DNA of 64,000 nucleotides from Mucilaginibacter myungsuensis (GCF_015222005.1 NZ_JADFFL010000003.1:558001-622000); one strand, 5' to 3'; counted from the first letter of the stretch, positions 51,802 through 61,864 are shown. Notes: a model not told the origin generated them from the letters alone. Translations and numbers: made by a program.

Positions 51802-53142
51802 TTAATGCAGGTCAACGGTATCTTCCTCGTTCAGCAGCAATTCCAGCTTAACCGATTCGATGTTCTGGTCCGATTTCTTCAACACGGTGATGTTGTAGCC
51901 ATCAGCTTCGCGTTGTTCACCAACCTCAGGTATCTTACCAAAGATCTCGCTTACCCAACCACTCACGGTGTCAAAGTCGCCGTCTTCAGGCAGATCGTGT
52001 GGCAGGTGGCTATTCACGTCATAAATAGAAGCTACAGCGTTAACAACAAACTCGCGGTCGCTGATCTTATCAACGATCGGTTTTTCCTCATCGAATTCGT
52101 CCTGTATCTCGCCTACCAATTCTTCTACAATGTCTTCGAGCGTAACCATACCGGCAGTACCACCAAACTCATCTAACACAATAGCGATCTGCATACGCTT
52201 CTGCTGCAACTCGGCCATCAGATCATTGATCTTTTTGGTTTCGGGGATAAAGTACGGCTTGCGGATAATGTCCTTTAATTCAAAGTCGGTGTTACGTGCT
52301 AATAAAGGTAAGATATCTTTAGCATGTACGATACCGATGATCTTATCTACACTATCCTGGTAAACCGGCATACGCGAGTAACCTTCGGTGATGATCAACT
52401 CCAGTAATTCTTCTTTAGAGGTATCGATATCAACACCCGATATCTTGGTACGAGGTACCATGATGTTCTTTACCACGCGCTCGTTAAAATCAAATACGTT
52501 CTTGATCAGTTCGTGCTCGTTGTAATCTAAAGCTCCGCTTTCTTTACCTTGCTCTAATAAGTACTGCAATTCCTCTGAACTATGATGCGCTTCTTCGCCT
52601 ACGTTCTGAATACCTACTAACTTTAAAAGGAAGGTAGCAAAACCATTCAGCAACCAAATACCCGGTTTGAACAGCACAAAAAAGAAACGCAGCGGAGCAG
52701 CCACGGCCAGTGTAGTACGTACCGAGCGCTGGATAGCTATCGACTTGGGCGCCAACTCACCAAACACGATGTGCAAAACCGTGATCACTATAAATGAAAC
52801 GATGTGAGCCGCATTGATAACGACTTGCGAAGTAATGACCAAACCAAAATACGCAAACGTATTAAGCATAATGTTGGTCACTACTTCCTCGCCGAAGGCA
52901 CCAAGTGCCAGGGATGCTATAGTTATGCCCAATTGGGTAGCGGCCAGGTAGCCGTCCATATTGTGCATTATTTTGCGGGCCAGTTTAGCAACTGTGCTGC
53001 CCGATTTGATCTGTAATTCTATTTGCGACCCACGGACACGCACAAGCGCAAATTCCGCTGCAACAAAGAACCCGTTCAGCAGAACGAGGAACAGTGTTAA
53101 AAAAATGTACAGTAAACTGACGGGGTGATCGGGGGGCGCCAT
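51802..53142 (-). CDS. CNNM/CorC-type membrane protein (DUF21, CBS pair, CorC_HlyC)
   Basis: Probable magnesium or cobalt efflux-type transporter of 446 residues. The DUF21 membrane domain (about 1-175) has four hydrophobic segments, e.g. LYIFLTLFLVLLNGFFVAAE and TQLGITIASLALGAFGEEVV. Residues about 205-325 are two CBS domains, linked by VVKNIMVPRTKISGVDIDTS and IIGIVHAKDILPLLA; the CorC_HlyC domain is at about 345-440 (GDFDTVSGWVSEIFGKIPEV). This family is often called hemolysin in automatic annotation. It starts three bases after ppa. Confidence 0.93.
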   Translation of the reverse strand: MAPPDHPVSLLYIFLTLFLVLLNGFFVAAEFALVRVRGSQIELQIKSGSTVAKLARKIMHNMDGYLAATQLGITIASLALGAFGEEVVTNIMLNTFAYFGLVITSQVVINAAHIVSFIVITVLHIVFGELAPKSIAIQRSVRTTLAVAAPLRFFFVLFKPGIWLLNGFATFLLKLVGIQNVGEEAHHSSEELQYLLEQGKESGALDYNEHELIKNVFDFNERVVKNIMVPRTKISGVDIDTSKEELLELIITEGYSRMPVYQDSVDKIIGIVHAKDILPLLARNTDFELKDIIRKPYFIPETKKINDLMAELQQKRMQIAIVLDEFGGTAGMVTLEDIVEELVGEIQDEFDEEKPIVDKISDREFVVNAVASIYDVNSHLPHDLPEDGDFDTVSGWVSEIFGKIPEVGEQREADGYNITVLKKSDQNIESVKLELLLNEEDTVDLH

Positions 53143-53145
53143 TAA

Positions 53146-53697
53146 TTAACCTTCTTGTTCAACTTTGAAAGTGGAATTGTAAAGTTCCAAACTTTCCTTA
53201 ATTACTTTATACGCATAAGGCTTACCTAAAAGGTGCTCTATGGTAACTTTTTTATCTTCTAAAGCCTTATAATCTTTAAAGAAACGTACGATCTCTTTCA
53301 TTGTGTGTGGTGGCAATTCGTTCAGATCGTCGATGTAGTTTACCGACATATCGTTCTTTGCTACCGCGATGATCTTATCGTCCTGCTCGCCGTTATCTAC
53401 CATGTGCATTACACCGATCACTTTAGCCTCTATCATAGACATTGGGTAAACATCAGCAGAACAGATCACTAAGATATCTAAAGGATCCTTATCATCACAA
53501 TAAGTTTGCGGAATAAATCCGTAGTTAGCCGGATACATCACAGACGAAAAAAGGATACGGTCCAGTTTTAGCAAACCAGAGTCTTTATCGATCTCGTATT
53601 TAGCTTTCGAGCCTTTAGGGATCTCGATGATCGCGTTAACAATGTCAGGGATATTGTCGCCCGGCGAAACTTGGTGCCATGGGTGTTGTGTACTCAT
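53146..53697 (-). CDS. ppa: Inorganic pyrophosphatase, family I
   Basis: Soluble enzyme of 183 residues that hydrolyses pyrophosphate to drive biosynthesis. [40 protein letters not shown] and [20 protein letters not shown] hold the Asp cluster that binds magnesium. [12 protein letters not shown]-type loop ([20 protein letters not shown]) follows. It starts 17 bases after the dedA stop. Confidence 0.97.
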   Translation of the reverse strand: MSTQHPWHQVSPGDNIPDIVNAIIEIPKGSKAKYEIDKDSGLLKLDRILFSSVMYPANYGFIPQTYCDDKDPLDILVICSADVYPMSMIEAKVIGVMHMVDNGEQDDKIIAVAKNDMSVNYIDDLNELPPHTMKEIVRFFKDYKALEDKKVTIEHLLGKPYAYKVIKESLELYNSTFKVEQEG

Positions 53698-53714
53698 TCT
53701 TTATCTATTGTGTT

Positions 53715-54371
53715 TTAATTTTTAGTCTTGTCTTTTTCTTCAGGTTCGATAACTCCTTTTCGTTTAAAAAATGCAAAGATCAACGGTATGCTGGTGAGTA
53801 TCACCATGCCAATGATCACATATTGCAGATATTGCTCGATGCGGGGGAAACGGCGGCCAAGGAAAAATCCACTCAACGTGAATAGCGCTACCCAGGCCAC
53901 ACTACCTATTATATTGTAAATACTGAATTTTTTAAAGTCAAGTTTTACAACTCCCGCAAAGATAGGCGCAAAAGTTCGAATTATTGGAAAAAATCTACCT
54001 AAAACCAGCGCCATTCCGCCATGTTTTTTGTAAAAAGCTTCGGCCATGGTCACATAACGCTTCTTAAAGAAAATTGATTCGTTCCGGGTGAATAAAAGTG
54101 GCCCCGTTCGGTACCCGAACCAGTACCCGGTAAAGTTGCCCAGTATGCCTGCTATCATTAACGAGGCGACCAATAAGTAAATGCTGACATCTAATATACC
54201 TGTAGCACAAAGCAGCCCGGCTAAAAACAGCAGATAGTCGCCGGGTAGGAAAAACCCGAAGAACAATCCCGTTTCAGCATAAACCACAATAAGCAACAAG
54301 TAAAAACCGCCTGTACTTATAATGGAGTTGGCATCGGTCAGATTATGCAGGTATTCCCAGAAGCTTTCCAT
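53715..54371 (-). CDS. DedA family membrane protein
   Basis: A 218-residue inner-membrane protein of the VTT/SNARE-associated fold, thought to help lipid carrier flipping or membrane homeostasis. About five hydrophobic segments are present. GLFFGFFLPGDYLLFLAG and the conserved GNFTGYWFGYRTGPLLF, MAEAFYKKHGGMALVLGRFF, PIIRTFAPIFAGVVKLDFKK and IGSVAWVALFTLSGFFLGRR are characteristic of DedA proteins. It is the first gene of the six-gene leftward operon (dedA, ppa, CNNM, rsmE, DUF4159, biotin carrier), which has no obvious shared theme. The 77 bases upstream contain no full TAnnTTTG box. Confidence 0.93.
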   Translation of the reverse strand: MESFWEYLHNLTDANSIISTGGFYLLLIVVYAETGLFFGFFLPGDYLLFLAGLLCATGILDVSIYLLVASLMIAGILGNFTGYWFGYRTGPLLFTRNESIFFKKRYVTMAEAFYKKHGGMALVLGRFFPIIRTFAPIFAGVVKLDFKKFSIYNIIGSVAWVALFTLSGFFLGRRFPRIEQYLQYVIIGMVILTSIPLIFAFFKRKGVIEPEEKDKTKN

Positions 54372-54448
54372 TAGACAAGTAAAACTACAAATATTTATGT
54401 TCTGTTTTATACTTATTAGTTTGCAGGATAACTGCTTGATAGTAAACG

Positions 54449-54476
54449 AAAAAAAGTCAGACCTAAAAGGTCTGAC
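54449..54476 (-). terminator. Intrinsic terminator of the nuo operon
   Basis: On the minus strand GTCAGACCTTTTAGGTCTGA, C makes an eight-base stem around TTTT, followed by TTTTTTT. It lies 27 bases past the nuoN stop. Confidence 0.93.
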
Positions 54477-54503
54477 CTATATCTTTTACCGTCAGGAAAT
54501 AAT

Positions 54504-55889
54504 TTACGGGATCAGGTTCGAAATTAAGTTAGGGTAAACACCGATCACCAAAGTGATCACTACCGATAGGCCAAGCACTACATTTACATAACCCGGGGCA
54601 ACCAATTCGGCGCGCTCTGCATCACGGAAATAAATGGCAATGATCACCTTGAAATAATAGTATATGCTCACGATAGCGTTGATCACCGCAATGATCACCA
54701 TCCAGATCTGCATTTTTGCAACCGCACCGCCGAACATAAAGAATTTGCCCATAAAGCCGGCCGTAAGCGGGATACCTGCCAAGGACAGCATAGCCACCGT
54801 AAGCACAAAAGCCAGGAACGGGTTACGTTTACCTAAGCCGTTAAAGCTCTCAAAGTTATCGTTACCGCTTTGTTGCTGCACCAAGATCAGCACCGCGAAA
54901 GCGATGATAGATGCTACTGTATAAGCCGTAGCATAAACAAATACCGAATTACCCGAATTGATACCTAAAGCCACTATCGCAAACAACAGGTAGCCTGCAT
55001 GTGATATACTGGAGAAAGCCAGCATACGTTTAAAACTTTGCTGATATAATGCCGTAACATTACCCACGCAAAGTGTGATCACGGTGATCACCATTAAGGT
55101 CGGCGTCCAAAGGTCGGCCAGTGATGCGAAACAGGTTGAGAACAATCTTAAGAAGGCGGCAAAACCGGCGGTCTTAACTGTAGTACTCATAAACGCGGTG
55201 ATCAGCGTAGGCGAACCTTCGTAAACGTCCGGCGTCCAGAAGTGGAACGGGGCGGCGCCAACTTTAAAGCACAAACCAACGATCATCAGCATAATACCTG
55301 TATAGAACATCGGGTCGACAGTTTTAGCGGTATGCGTTAAAGCCCAATCGCGGATAACATCCAGATCAAAAGAACCGGACGAACCGTAGATCAGCGTGAT
55401 ACCAAACAAGAGGAAACCGGTAGAGAATGCCCCCATCAGGAAGTATTTTAAAGCAGCCTCGTTCGACGCAAAGTCGGTCTTTTTGATGCCCGCAAGGATA
55501 TATAAACTCACCGACATGATCTCGATACCGATGAACAGCATACTCAGGTTATGGTACGATACCATCACAATGATACCCGCCAAAGCGAATAAGATCACTG
55601 CGTAATATTCGGCCACATGGCTGCTGATACGTTCAAAGTATTCTTTAGATAAAGCCAGGATAAGTATCGTCGACAAGATACTTATGCTCGAAAAAGCGAT
55701 CGCATATTTATCGAACAACATCATACCGCTGAATATCGGCTGTGCATCAACGTTCCATTGAGATACCGCTAAACCAAGCGCTACCAGTAACCCAACAATG
55801 GTTACAGGTAAAAGCGCATTCTTGGCTTTGTACAAGCCCAGGTAAAGCAGCACTATGGGTAAAACAGAAATAACTATAAGGGTATTCAT
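54504..55889 (-). CDS. nuoN: NADH-quinone oxidoreductase subunit N
   Basis: Antiporter-like membrane subunit of complex I, 461 residues with about fourteen hydrophobic segments. MLFDKYAIAFSSISILSTIL, YYAVILFALAGIIVMVSYHN and APFHFWTPDVYEGSPTLITA are typical, with conserved Lys/His in the half-channel (HFWTPDVYEG). It is last of the cluster, separated from nuoM by 28 bases. Confidence 0.97.
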   Translation of the reverse strand: MNTLIVISVLPIVLLYLGLYKAKNALLPVTIVGLLVALGLAVSQWNVDAQPIFSGMMLFDKYAIAFSSISILSTILILALSKEYFERISSHVAEYYAVILFALAGIIVMVSYHNLSMLFIGIEIMSVSLYILAGIKKTDFASNEAALKYFLMGAFSTGFLLFGITLIYGSSGSFDLDVIRDWALTHTAKTVDPMFYTGIMLMIVGLCFKVGAAPFHFWTPDVYEGSPTLITAFMSTTVKTAGFAAFLRLFSTCFASLADLWTPTLMVITVITLCVGNVTALYQQSFKRMLAFSSISHAGYLLFAIVALGINSGNSVFVYATAYTVASIIAFAVLILVQQQSGNDNFESFNGLGKRNPFLAFVLTVAMLSLAGIPLTAGFMGKFFMFGGAVAKMQIWMVIIAVINAIVSIYYYFKVIIAIYFRDAERAELVAPGYVNVVLGLSVVITLVIGVYPNLISNLIP

Positions 55890-55917
55890 CTTTATATTTT
55901 TATACAGTACAGCCTAT

Positions 55918-57408
55918 CTATTTTACCGGAACAGCTGCAGCAGGTGCATGTAAAGCATTCAATTTAGCATTAACCTCGCCAACCAGCTGTGTTACCGAAG
56001 CTTCGGACAAATGCAGGATAGGCTGCGGATAAACACCGATCACAATGATCAGCGCGCATATGATCACCAACACCAGGCGCTCAGTACCGGTAACATCGGT
56101 AAAGGTCAGCGTCAGGTCGTTGGTCGGGCCTTGCATTACGCTTTTATACATCCTCAGCATATACACACCGCCCAAAATAATGGTGGTACCGGCAACTGCC
56201 GCAAGGGTGATGTTATAATAATACACACCATCCAGCAAAAGGAACTCGCCGATAAAACCGTTGGTTAATGGTAAAGCAACCGTGCCTAACGTAATGATCA
56301 GGAACGCTACAGCGAACCATGGGTTATTCTTAGCGATACCGCCTAACTGGCTGAGATCGCGTGTGCCTAATTTACGGCTGATGATATCCCAGATAAAGAA
56401 CAGGCCAACTACGTTGATACCGTGGTTCAGCATTTGGATCATCGCGCCCTGCACACCCGTAACGTTCCAGGCCAGGATAGCCGCAGCGATCAAACCAACG
56501 TGGGCGATAGATGAGTACGCCACTAAACGCTTGCCATCTTTTTGTTTAAAGGCGATGATAGACGCGTAAACGATACCGATAACGGCCAAGGTGATGCAGT
56601 AAGGATAGTACTGATCAAAGCCTTGTGGGACTACCGGGATCATCCAGCGGATAGCGCCGTAGATACCCATCTTCAACATAATACCGGATAACATCATGGT
56701 GCCTGCCGATGGGGCTTCGGTATAAGTATCGGGCTGCCAGGTATGGAAAGGGAACACCGGCATCTTGATAGCAAAAGCCAAAAAGAAAGCCAGGAAGACA
56801 AAACCTTGCTGCTTGGCGGTCATGTTAAAGTTATAGAACTCGTGCAGGTCGAAAGTGTGACTTGGGTTTTGCGTGTACAGATAGATCAGCGCGATCAGCA
56901 TGAACAATGAACCTGCAAACGTATAGATAAAGAACTTCAAGGTCACCTTTATCCTGTTCTCGCCACCCCAAAGTGCCGAGATAAAATAGATCGGGATCAA
57001 TGCTGCTTCCCATCCTACGTAAAACAAGAAACCGTCCAATGCGGTGAACACGACCAATAAACCTGATTGCATGAATAGGATCAGCGCGTAAAAGATATTG
57101 GCTTTAGTATATTCGTGCTTAAAGGTTGTCAGGATGATGATCGGTACCAACAGCGTGGTTAGCATGATCGGGATGATGTTGATGCCATCGATACCCGCGT
57201 TAAAATAGATGCCGAATTGTGGTATCCATGATTGATCAACCAAAAATTGCGTATTGCTACCCGGGATATAATTAGCAAGGAAATAGGCAGAAAGCGCCAA
57301 TTCGACCACTGCAAAGAACAGGGCTGCCAGTTTAGCCACCTCATTCTTAAGGAATACTAAAGCGGCGGCGGCCAGTAATGGTAAAAATATTAATATCGAA
57401 ACCGTCAT
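55918..57408 (-). CDS. nuoM: NADH-quinone oxidoreductase subunit M
   Basis: Antiporter-like membrane subunit of complex I, 496 residues with about fourteen hydrophobic segments. YVGWEAALIPIYFISALWGG, FLAFAIKMPVFPFHTWQPD and YSSIAHVGLIAAAILAWNVT hold the conserved proton-channel residues (Lys/His/Glu). It follows nuoL by a single base. Confidence 0.98.
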   Translation of the reverse strand: MTVSILIFLPLLAAAALVFLKNEVAKLAALFFAVVELALSAYFLANYIPGSNTQFLVDQSWIPQFGIYFNAGIDGINIIPIMLTTLLVPIIILTTFKHEYTKANIFYALILFMQSGLLVVFTALDGFLFYVGWEAALIPIYFISALWGGENRIKVTLKFFIYTFAGSLFMLIALIYLYTQNPSHTFDLHEFYNFNMTAKQQGFVFLAFFLAFAIKMPVFPFHTWQPDTYTEAPSAGTMMLSGIMLKMGIYGAIRWMIPVVPQGFDQYYPYCITLAVIGIVYASIIAFKQKDGKRLVAYSSIAHVGLIAAAILAWNVTGVQGAMIQMLNHGINVVGLFFIWDIISRKLGTRDLSQLGGIAKNNPWFAVAFLIITLGTVALPLTNGFIGEFLLLDGVYYYNITLAAVAGTTIILGGVYMLRMYKSVMQGPTNDLTLTFTDVTGTERLVLVIICALIIVIGVYPQPILHLSEASVTQLVGEVNAKLNALHAPAAAVPVK

Positions 57409-57409
57409 T

Positions 57410-59329
57410 TTATTTATGCAGTATATCAGTTAGTCCCAGGCTGTAAGCCAACACGGCAATAACACCTATTACCATTATGAAAATATAAAAGCCAACATTT
57501 CCGCTTTGCAACAGGCGCAAGCCCTTGCTGCTCTCTAACGGAGCCGAGCCGAACGCGTTAACAATGCCATCGATCCCCATTTTATCCACCACCAGGTAAA
57601 GGAAGTTAGAAGCGGTATCAAGCGGTTTACGGATCAGGAAATCGTATAATTCATCAACATAGAACTTGTTGTATGATAAGGTAGCCAGCAGGCTACGCTC
57701 CTCGCCATCGCGGACAGGTACATGTTTGTTCTTAACATATTTAACCCAAGCGTAGATGAGCGCAAGAACTGCAACACCAACGGATAAGCCCATCAGCATA
57801 AACTCTGTGCTCGCAGGCAATTCCTCTACTTTATTGTGTAACGAAGGATTATCGAATACCGGTTTAAGGAAGTGGGCCAACTCATGATGACCGCCTAATA
57901 CATGCGGCACACCGATCAAACCGCCAACCATCGACAGGATAGCCAACACGATCAGCGGAATGGTCATGCTTGCAGGCGACTCATGCAAGTGATGCTCCTG
58001 CTCATGTGTGCCACGGAACTTACCAAAGAAGGTAAGGAACACCAGGCGGAACATGTAGAAAGAGGTCAACATGGCCGTCAGTACACCAACACCGTACATC
58101 CATTTGCTGTGCTCGTAAGTATGGGCCAGGATCTCGTCCTTAGAAAAGAAACCCGAGAATGGCGGGATACCAGCAATGGCGATCGTACCGATCAGCATGG
58201 TCCAGGCCGTGATAGGTACTTTCTTCCAAAGGCCGCCCATGTTGCGCATATCCTGGTCGCCGCTCATCGCGTGGATAACCGAACCCGCACCCAAGAATAG
58301 TAAGGCTTTAAAGAAAGCGTGTGTGATCACGTGAAAGAAACCACCGGTGAATGCACCAACACCTAAACCTAAAAACATATAGCCTAACTGAGATACAGTA
58401 GAATAAGCCAGTACTTTTTTGATATCCGTTTGCGTCAAAGCGATCAGCGCTGCAAACAAAGCAGTTGCCAGACCGATATAAGCAATGATATCCATCGTAA
58501 CCGGTGCAAAGCTGAACAATGCGTTAGAGCGCGCGATCATGTAGATACCTGCGGTAACCATGGTAGCCGCGTGGATCAGGGCGGATACAGGGGTCGGGCC
58601 GGCCATCGCATCCGGTAACCAGGTGAACAACGGTATTTGTGCCGATTTACCGGTAGCGCCTACAAATAACAATAAGGTGATCACTGTGATAACCCAGAAA
58701 CCAGGCTCCAGCATTTTCACCTTAGCGAAGATGACATTGTATGATGCACTGCCGAATACATTCACCATCACGAAGATGGCTAACAGGAAGCCTAAATCGC
58801 CGATACGGTTCATGATGAAAGCCTTCTTAGCAGCGTCTGCATAATCAGGATTGGTGTACCAGAAACCGATCAGCAAATAAGAGCATAATCCTACACCTTC
58901 CCAACCGATGAACATGATCACATAATTAGATCCCATCACCAGCAATAACATGAAGAATACGAACAGGTTCAAGTAAGCGAAGAACTTACCGAAGCCTTCG
59001 TCATGGCTCATATAGCCTGCAGAGTATAGATGGATCAATGTACCTACCCCGGTTATGATCAGCAGCATAATAGCGCTTAACTGATCTACCAAAAACGCAA
59101 AAGGGATTTTCATTGCCCCGGCGTTGATCCATTGGAACAGCGTCACGTTGATCGCTTTGCCGGTCTCGTGTATCTGCGAAAAGGTCGCGATGCTGATGCC
59201 GAAAGCCGCAAATACTAATAATGTACCTATTAAACCAATGACCGCCTTTGGCAAAAGATTACGCCCAAGCCCGTTGATAACGAACCCGATAAGCGGTAAT
59301 ACAGGAATAAGCCAGATATATTTATCCAT
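57410..59329 (-). CDS. nuoL: NADH-quinone oxidoreductase subunit L
   Basis: Largest antiporter-like subunit of complex I, 639 residues with about sixteen hydrophobic segments and the long amphipathic helix near the end. IGWEGVGLCSYLLIGFWY, GATGKSAQIPLFTWLPDAMA and HAATMVTAGIYMIARSNALF are diagnostic. VQCSTVSQLGY-type segment reads YSTVSQLGYMFLGLGVG. A 98-base gap with a palindromic repeat separates it from nuoK. Confidence 0.98.
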   Translation of the reverse strand: MDKYIWLIPVLPLIGFVINGLGRNLLPKAVIGLIGTLLVFAAFGISIATFSQIHETGKAINVTLFQWINAGAMKIPFAFLVDQLSAIMLLIITGVGTLIHLYSAGYMSHDEGFGKFFAYLNLFVFFMLLLVMGSNYVIMFIGWEGVGLCSYLLIGFWYTNPDYADAAKKAFIMNRIGDLGFLLAIFVMVNVFGSASYNVIFAKVKMLEPGFWVITVITLLLFVGATGKSAQIPLFTWLPDAMAGPTPVSALIHAATMVTAGIYMIARSNALFSFAPVTMDIIAYIGLATALFAALIALTQTDIKKVLAYSTVSQLGYMFLGLGVGAFTGGFFHVITHAFFKALLFLGAGSVIHAMSGDQDMRNMGGLWKKVPITAWTMLIGTIAIAGIPPFSGFFSKDEILAHTYEHSKWMYGVGVLTAMLTSFYMFRLVFLTFFGKFRGTHEQEHHLHESPASMTIPLIVLAILSMVGGLIGVPHVLGGHHELAHFLKPVFDNPSLHNKVEELPASTEFMLMGLSVGVAVLALIYAWVKYVKNKHVPVRDGEERSLLATLSYNKFYVDELYDFLIRKPLDTASNFLYLVVDKMGIDGIVNAFGSAPLESSKGLRLLQSGNVGFYIFIMVIGVIAVLAYSLGLTDILHK

Positions 59330-59334
59330 AGGAT

Positions 59335-59430
59335 CTAAGCCCCCTAACCCCCTAAAGGGGGAACAGAAGTTTTTAATTTATTATATTATTATGAAGCCAT
59401 CCAAACTCCCCGTTAGGGGGCGGGGGCTTA
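59335..59430. repeat. Intergenic inverted repeat, family E (AAGCCCCCTAACCCCC)
   Basis: TAAGCCCCCTAACCCCCTAA, AGGGGGAAC (59335-59364) and CTCCCCGTTAGGGGGCGGGG, GCTTA (59406-59430) form a long GC-rich stem over an A/T-rich 40-base loop. The right end overlaps the nuoK stop codon (59428-59430), as if the element had inserted there. Confidence 0.85.
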
Positions 59431-59757
59431 CCATTTTAATTTATTCAGCACATTAATGTCTATCGAACTTGTGTTACGATAAACCATTACGATAATGGCT
59501 AATCCAACAGCTACTTCGGCAGCGGCAAGGGCCATCACAAAGAACACGAATACCTGTCCGCTTGGATCGTTACGGAATACCGAGAATACTGCTAACAGCA
59601 AGTTCACCGCGTTCAACATCAACTCTACCGACATAAAGATCACGATAGCGTTGCGGCGGGTCAATACACCGATCACACCGATCGAGAACAGGATACAGCT
59701 TAACAAAATGTAATGGTTAAGCGGTACTGATTGTACAATATTAAAAAACTTTTCCAT
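59428..59757 (-). CDS. nuoK: NADH-quinone oxidoreductase subunit K
   Basis: Small membrane subunit of complex I with three hydrophobic segments and the conserved glutamates of the proton path (MSVELMLNAVNLLL, ALAAAEVAVGLAII). The start ATG 59757 (MEKFFNIVQSVPLNHYILLS) gives 109 residues, and overlaps the end of nuoJ by 17 bases; an in-frame ATG farther upstream would lie inside nuoJ. The stop lies at the edge of the family E repeat. Confidence 0.97.
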   Translation of the reverse strand: MEKFFNIVQSVPLNHYILLSCILFSIGVIGVLTRRNAIVIFMSVELMLNAVNLLLAVFSVFRNDPSGQVFVFFVMALAAAEVAVGLAIIVMVYRNTSSIDINVLNKLKW

Positions 59758-60250
59758 CAGGCTGTCTTTCGCGTTTGGCCAATAATACAGCACCCACCAT
59801 TGCTGATAAAAGCAGGATGGACGATATCTCAAATGGCAATAAAAATTCTTTAAATAATACTTTACCCAGGTTCTTTACCAGACCTAAACCCTGATCTTGT
59901 AAAACAACCGGGCTTGATGTAGCAGCCAGTTTCAGCGTACCGAATAGCGTAGCTAACAAGCAGCAACCACCTATCACACCGGCAAACTTTACGATGTTGC
60001 TTTTTACAGGTTCCGACTCTACGTTCAAATTCAGTAACATCAGTACGAAAAGAAACAACACCATAATGGCCCCCATGTAAACAATAAAGTTAACGATGGC
60101 CAAAAACTGGGCGTTCAGTAAAATGTAGTGGATGGTGATGGTAAAGAACGTAAGGATAAGATACAATACGCTATGCACCGGGTTTTTGGCCGTGATCACC
60201 AGCACGGCGAACAGGATAGATAAAAATGCGATGAAGTAAAATATACTCAT
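59741..60250 (-). CDS. nuoJ: NADH-quinone oxidoreductase subunit J
   Basis: Membrane subunit of complex I, 169 residues with five hydrophobic segments. NPVHSVLYLILTFFTITIHY, IVNFIVYMGAIMVLFLFVLM (the bent pi-bulge helix) and SAMVGAVLLAKRERQPDGKV are typical. It overlaps nuoK by 17 bases. Confidence 0.97.
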   Translation of the reverse strand: MSIFYFIAFLSILFAVLVITAKNPVHSVLYLILTFFTITIHYILLNAQFLAIVNFIVYMGAIMVLFLFVLMLLNLNVESEPVKSNIVKFAGVIGGCCLLATLFGTLKLAATSSPVVLQDQGLGLVKNLGKVLFKEFLLPFEISSILLLSAMVGAVLLAKRERQPDGKVF

Positions 60251-60311
60251 GTTTTTATGTCAATTTACCTTAGCGCTCCCCACAAATGCGGGGCAAAGGT
60301 ATAAAACTTCT

Positions 60312-60809
60312 CTATTGATTTAAGGGCGCCTCTACTAATTTGTCCTTACCGTAAATAAAGTCCTTCCGCAAGTTATCCGAAGGGACGATGTCGCCGTCCA
60401 AATAGATCGCCTCTTTAGGGCAAGCCTCTTCACATAATCCGCAAAAAATGCAGCGCAGCATATTGATCTCGTATACCGCAGCGTATTTCTCTTCGCGATA
60501 CAGGTGCTCCTCGCCTTTTTGGCGCTCGGCAGCTGTCATGGTGATCGCTTCCGCCGGGCAAGATAAAGCGCAAAGGCCGCAAGCGGTACAACGCTCGGCA
60601 CCATTCTCATCTCGCTTAAGCGAGTGCATACCACGGAAGTTCTCAGAGAACTCACGCTTTTGCTCAGGATAACGGATAGTAACGTCCTTTTTAAAATAGT
60701 GCTTTATGGTGATGCCCAAACCTTTTACAATAGCAGGCAGGTAAGAGCGCTCGGCCAAGGTAAGTGGCTTAAAATCTAAAACTTTCCGTTTATTACTTAG
60801 TGGTTCCAT
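60312..60809 (-). CDS. nuoI: NADH-quinone oxidoreductase subunit I
   Basis: Iron-sulfur subunit of complex I that carries two [4Fe-4S] clusters (N6a and N6b). The two Cys sets are CTACGLCALSCP and CIFCGLCEEACP in the 165-residue protein. The N-terminal part is membrane-facing and basic (PAIVKGLGITIKHYFKKDVT). It starts 11 bases after the nuoH stop; a 61-base gap separates it from nuoJ. Confidence 0.98.
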   Translation of the reverse strand: MEPLSNKRKVLDFKPLTLAERSYLPAIVKGLGITIKHYFKKDVTIRYPEQKREFSENFRGMHSLKRDENGAERCTACGLCALSCPAEAITMTAAERQKGEEHLYREEKYAAVYEINMLRCIFCGLCEEACPKEAIYLDGDIVPSDNLRKDFIYGKDKLVEAPLNQ

Positions 60810-60820
60810 CTTAGTTCCTC

Positions 60821-61864
60821 TTACTTAAAAAATTTATCATAAACGGTTATCCACACACCTGTTAACACGATGTTACCTATCGCCAATGGGATCAATGATT
60901 TCCAACCCAGATCCATCAACTGATCATAACGGAAACGCGGGATGGTCCAGCGTACCCACATAAAGAAGAAGATGAAAGCGAATATCTTACCGAACAATAC
61001 CGCAGTACCGATCAGTGGACCGATCACCGGGCCAACGTGTGCTGTAACCCAATCCATGCCCGGATAGTTGTAACCACCCCAATAAAGTGTAGCCATTACT
61101 GCCGAAGAGATGAACATGTTGATATACTCAGCGAACAGGTAGAAACCTAATTTCATTGATGAATACTCGGTGTGGTAACCACCTACCAACTCGGTCTCAC
61201 ACTCAGGTAAGTCAAACGGTGAGCGGTTGGTCTCGGCAAAAGAGCAAACCATGAACAGAAGAAAACCGAAAGGCTGATAAAGCACATTCCAATTGGCACC
61301 ATGTTGTTGCTCAGCTATTTCTTTTAAGCTCAAAGTACCGGTGAACATCAGCAAAGCGATGATAGATAGCCCCATTGAAATTTCGTAGCTGATATTTTGA
61401 GATGCTGCACGGATAGCACCTAACAGCGAATATTTGTTATTAGATGCCCAACCACCGATCATTACACCATACACACCCAGCGATACAACGCCAAAAATGT
61501 AAAGGATACCAACATTGATATCGGTAACTTGAAGATCGATCGTTAGCGAACCCGTCTTGATCTCTTGCCCCCAAGGGATAACTGCAGACCCTATACAAGC
61601 CGTCATGATCGCCAAAGCCGGACCTACAATGAACAAGAAAGCATTGGCGCGTGCCGGGATGATCTCTTCTTTCATGAACATTTTGCCACCGTCGGCCAAT
61701 GGTTGTAATATACCCCATGGTCCTGCGCGGTTAGGGCCTACCCTATCTTGTAAGAAAGCGGCTACTTTACGCTCGGCATAGGTGCTGTACATAGCAACAA
61801 CCAAACTAATGGCGAAGATGATCACCACTAAACCTGCTTTAATTCCTATTTGTAATAGATCCAT
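60821..61864 (-). CDS. nuoH: NADH-quinone oxidoreductase subunit H
   Basis: Membrane subunit at the quinone pocket, 347 residues with eight hydrophobic segments. AFLQDRVGPNRAGPWGILQP, FAETNRSPFDLPECETELVG and GGYHTEYSSMKLG form the conserved quinone-channel loops. It overlaps the nuoG stop by one base. Confidence 0.98.
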   Translation of the reverse strand: MDLLQIGIKAGLVVIIFAISLVVAMYSTYAERKVAAFLQDRVGPNRAGPWGILQPLADGGKMFMKEEIIPARANAFLFIVGPALAIMTACIGSAVIPWGQEIKTGSLTIDLQVTDINVGILYIFGVVSLGVYGVMIGGWASNNKYSLLGAIRAASQNISYEISMGLSIIALLMFTGTLSLKEIAEQQHGANWNVLYQPFGFLLFMVCSFAETNRSPFDLPECETELVGGYHTEYSSMKLGFYLFAEYINMFISSAVMATLYWGGYNYPGMDWVTAHVGPVIGPLIGTAVLFGKIFAFIFFFMWVRWTIPRFRYDQLMDLGWKSLIPLAIGNIVLTGVWITVYDKFFK

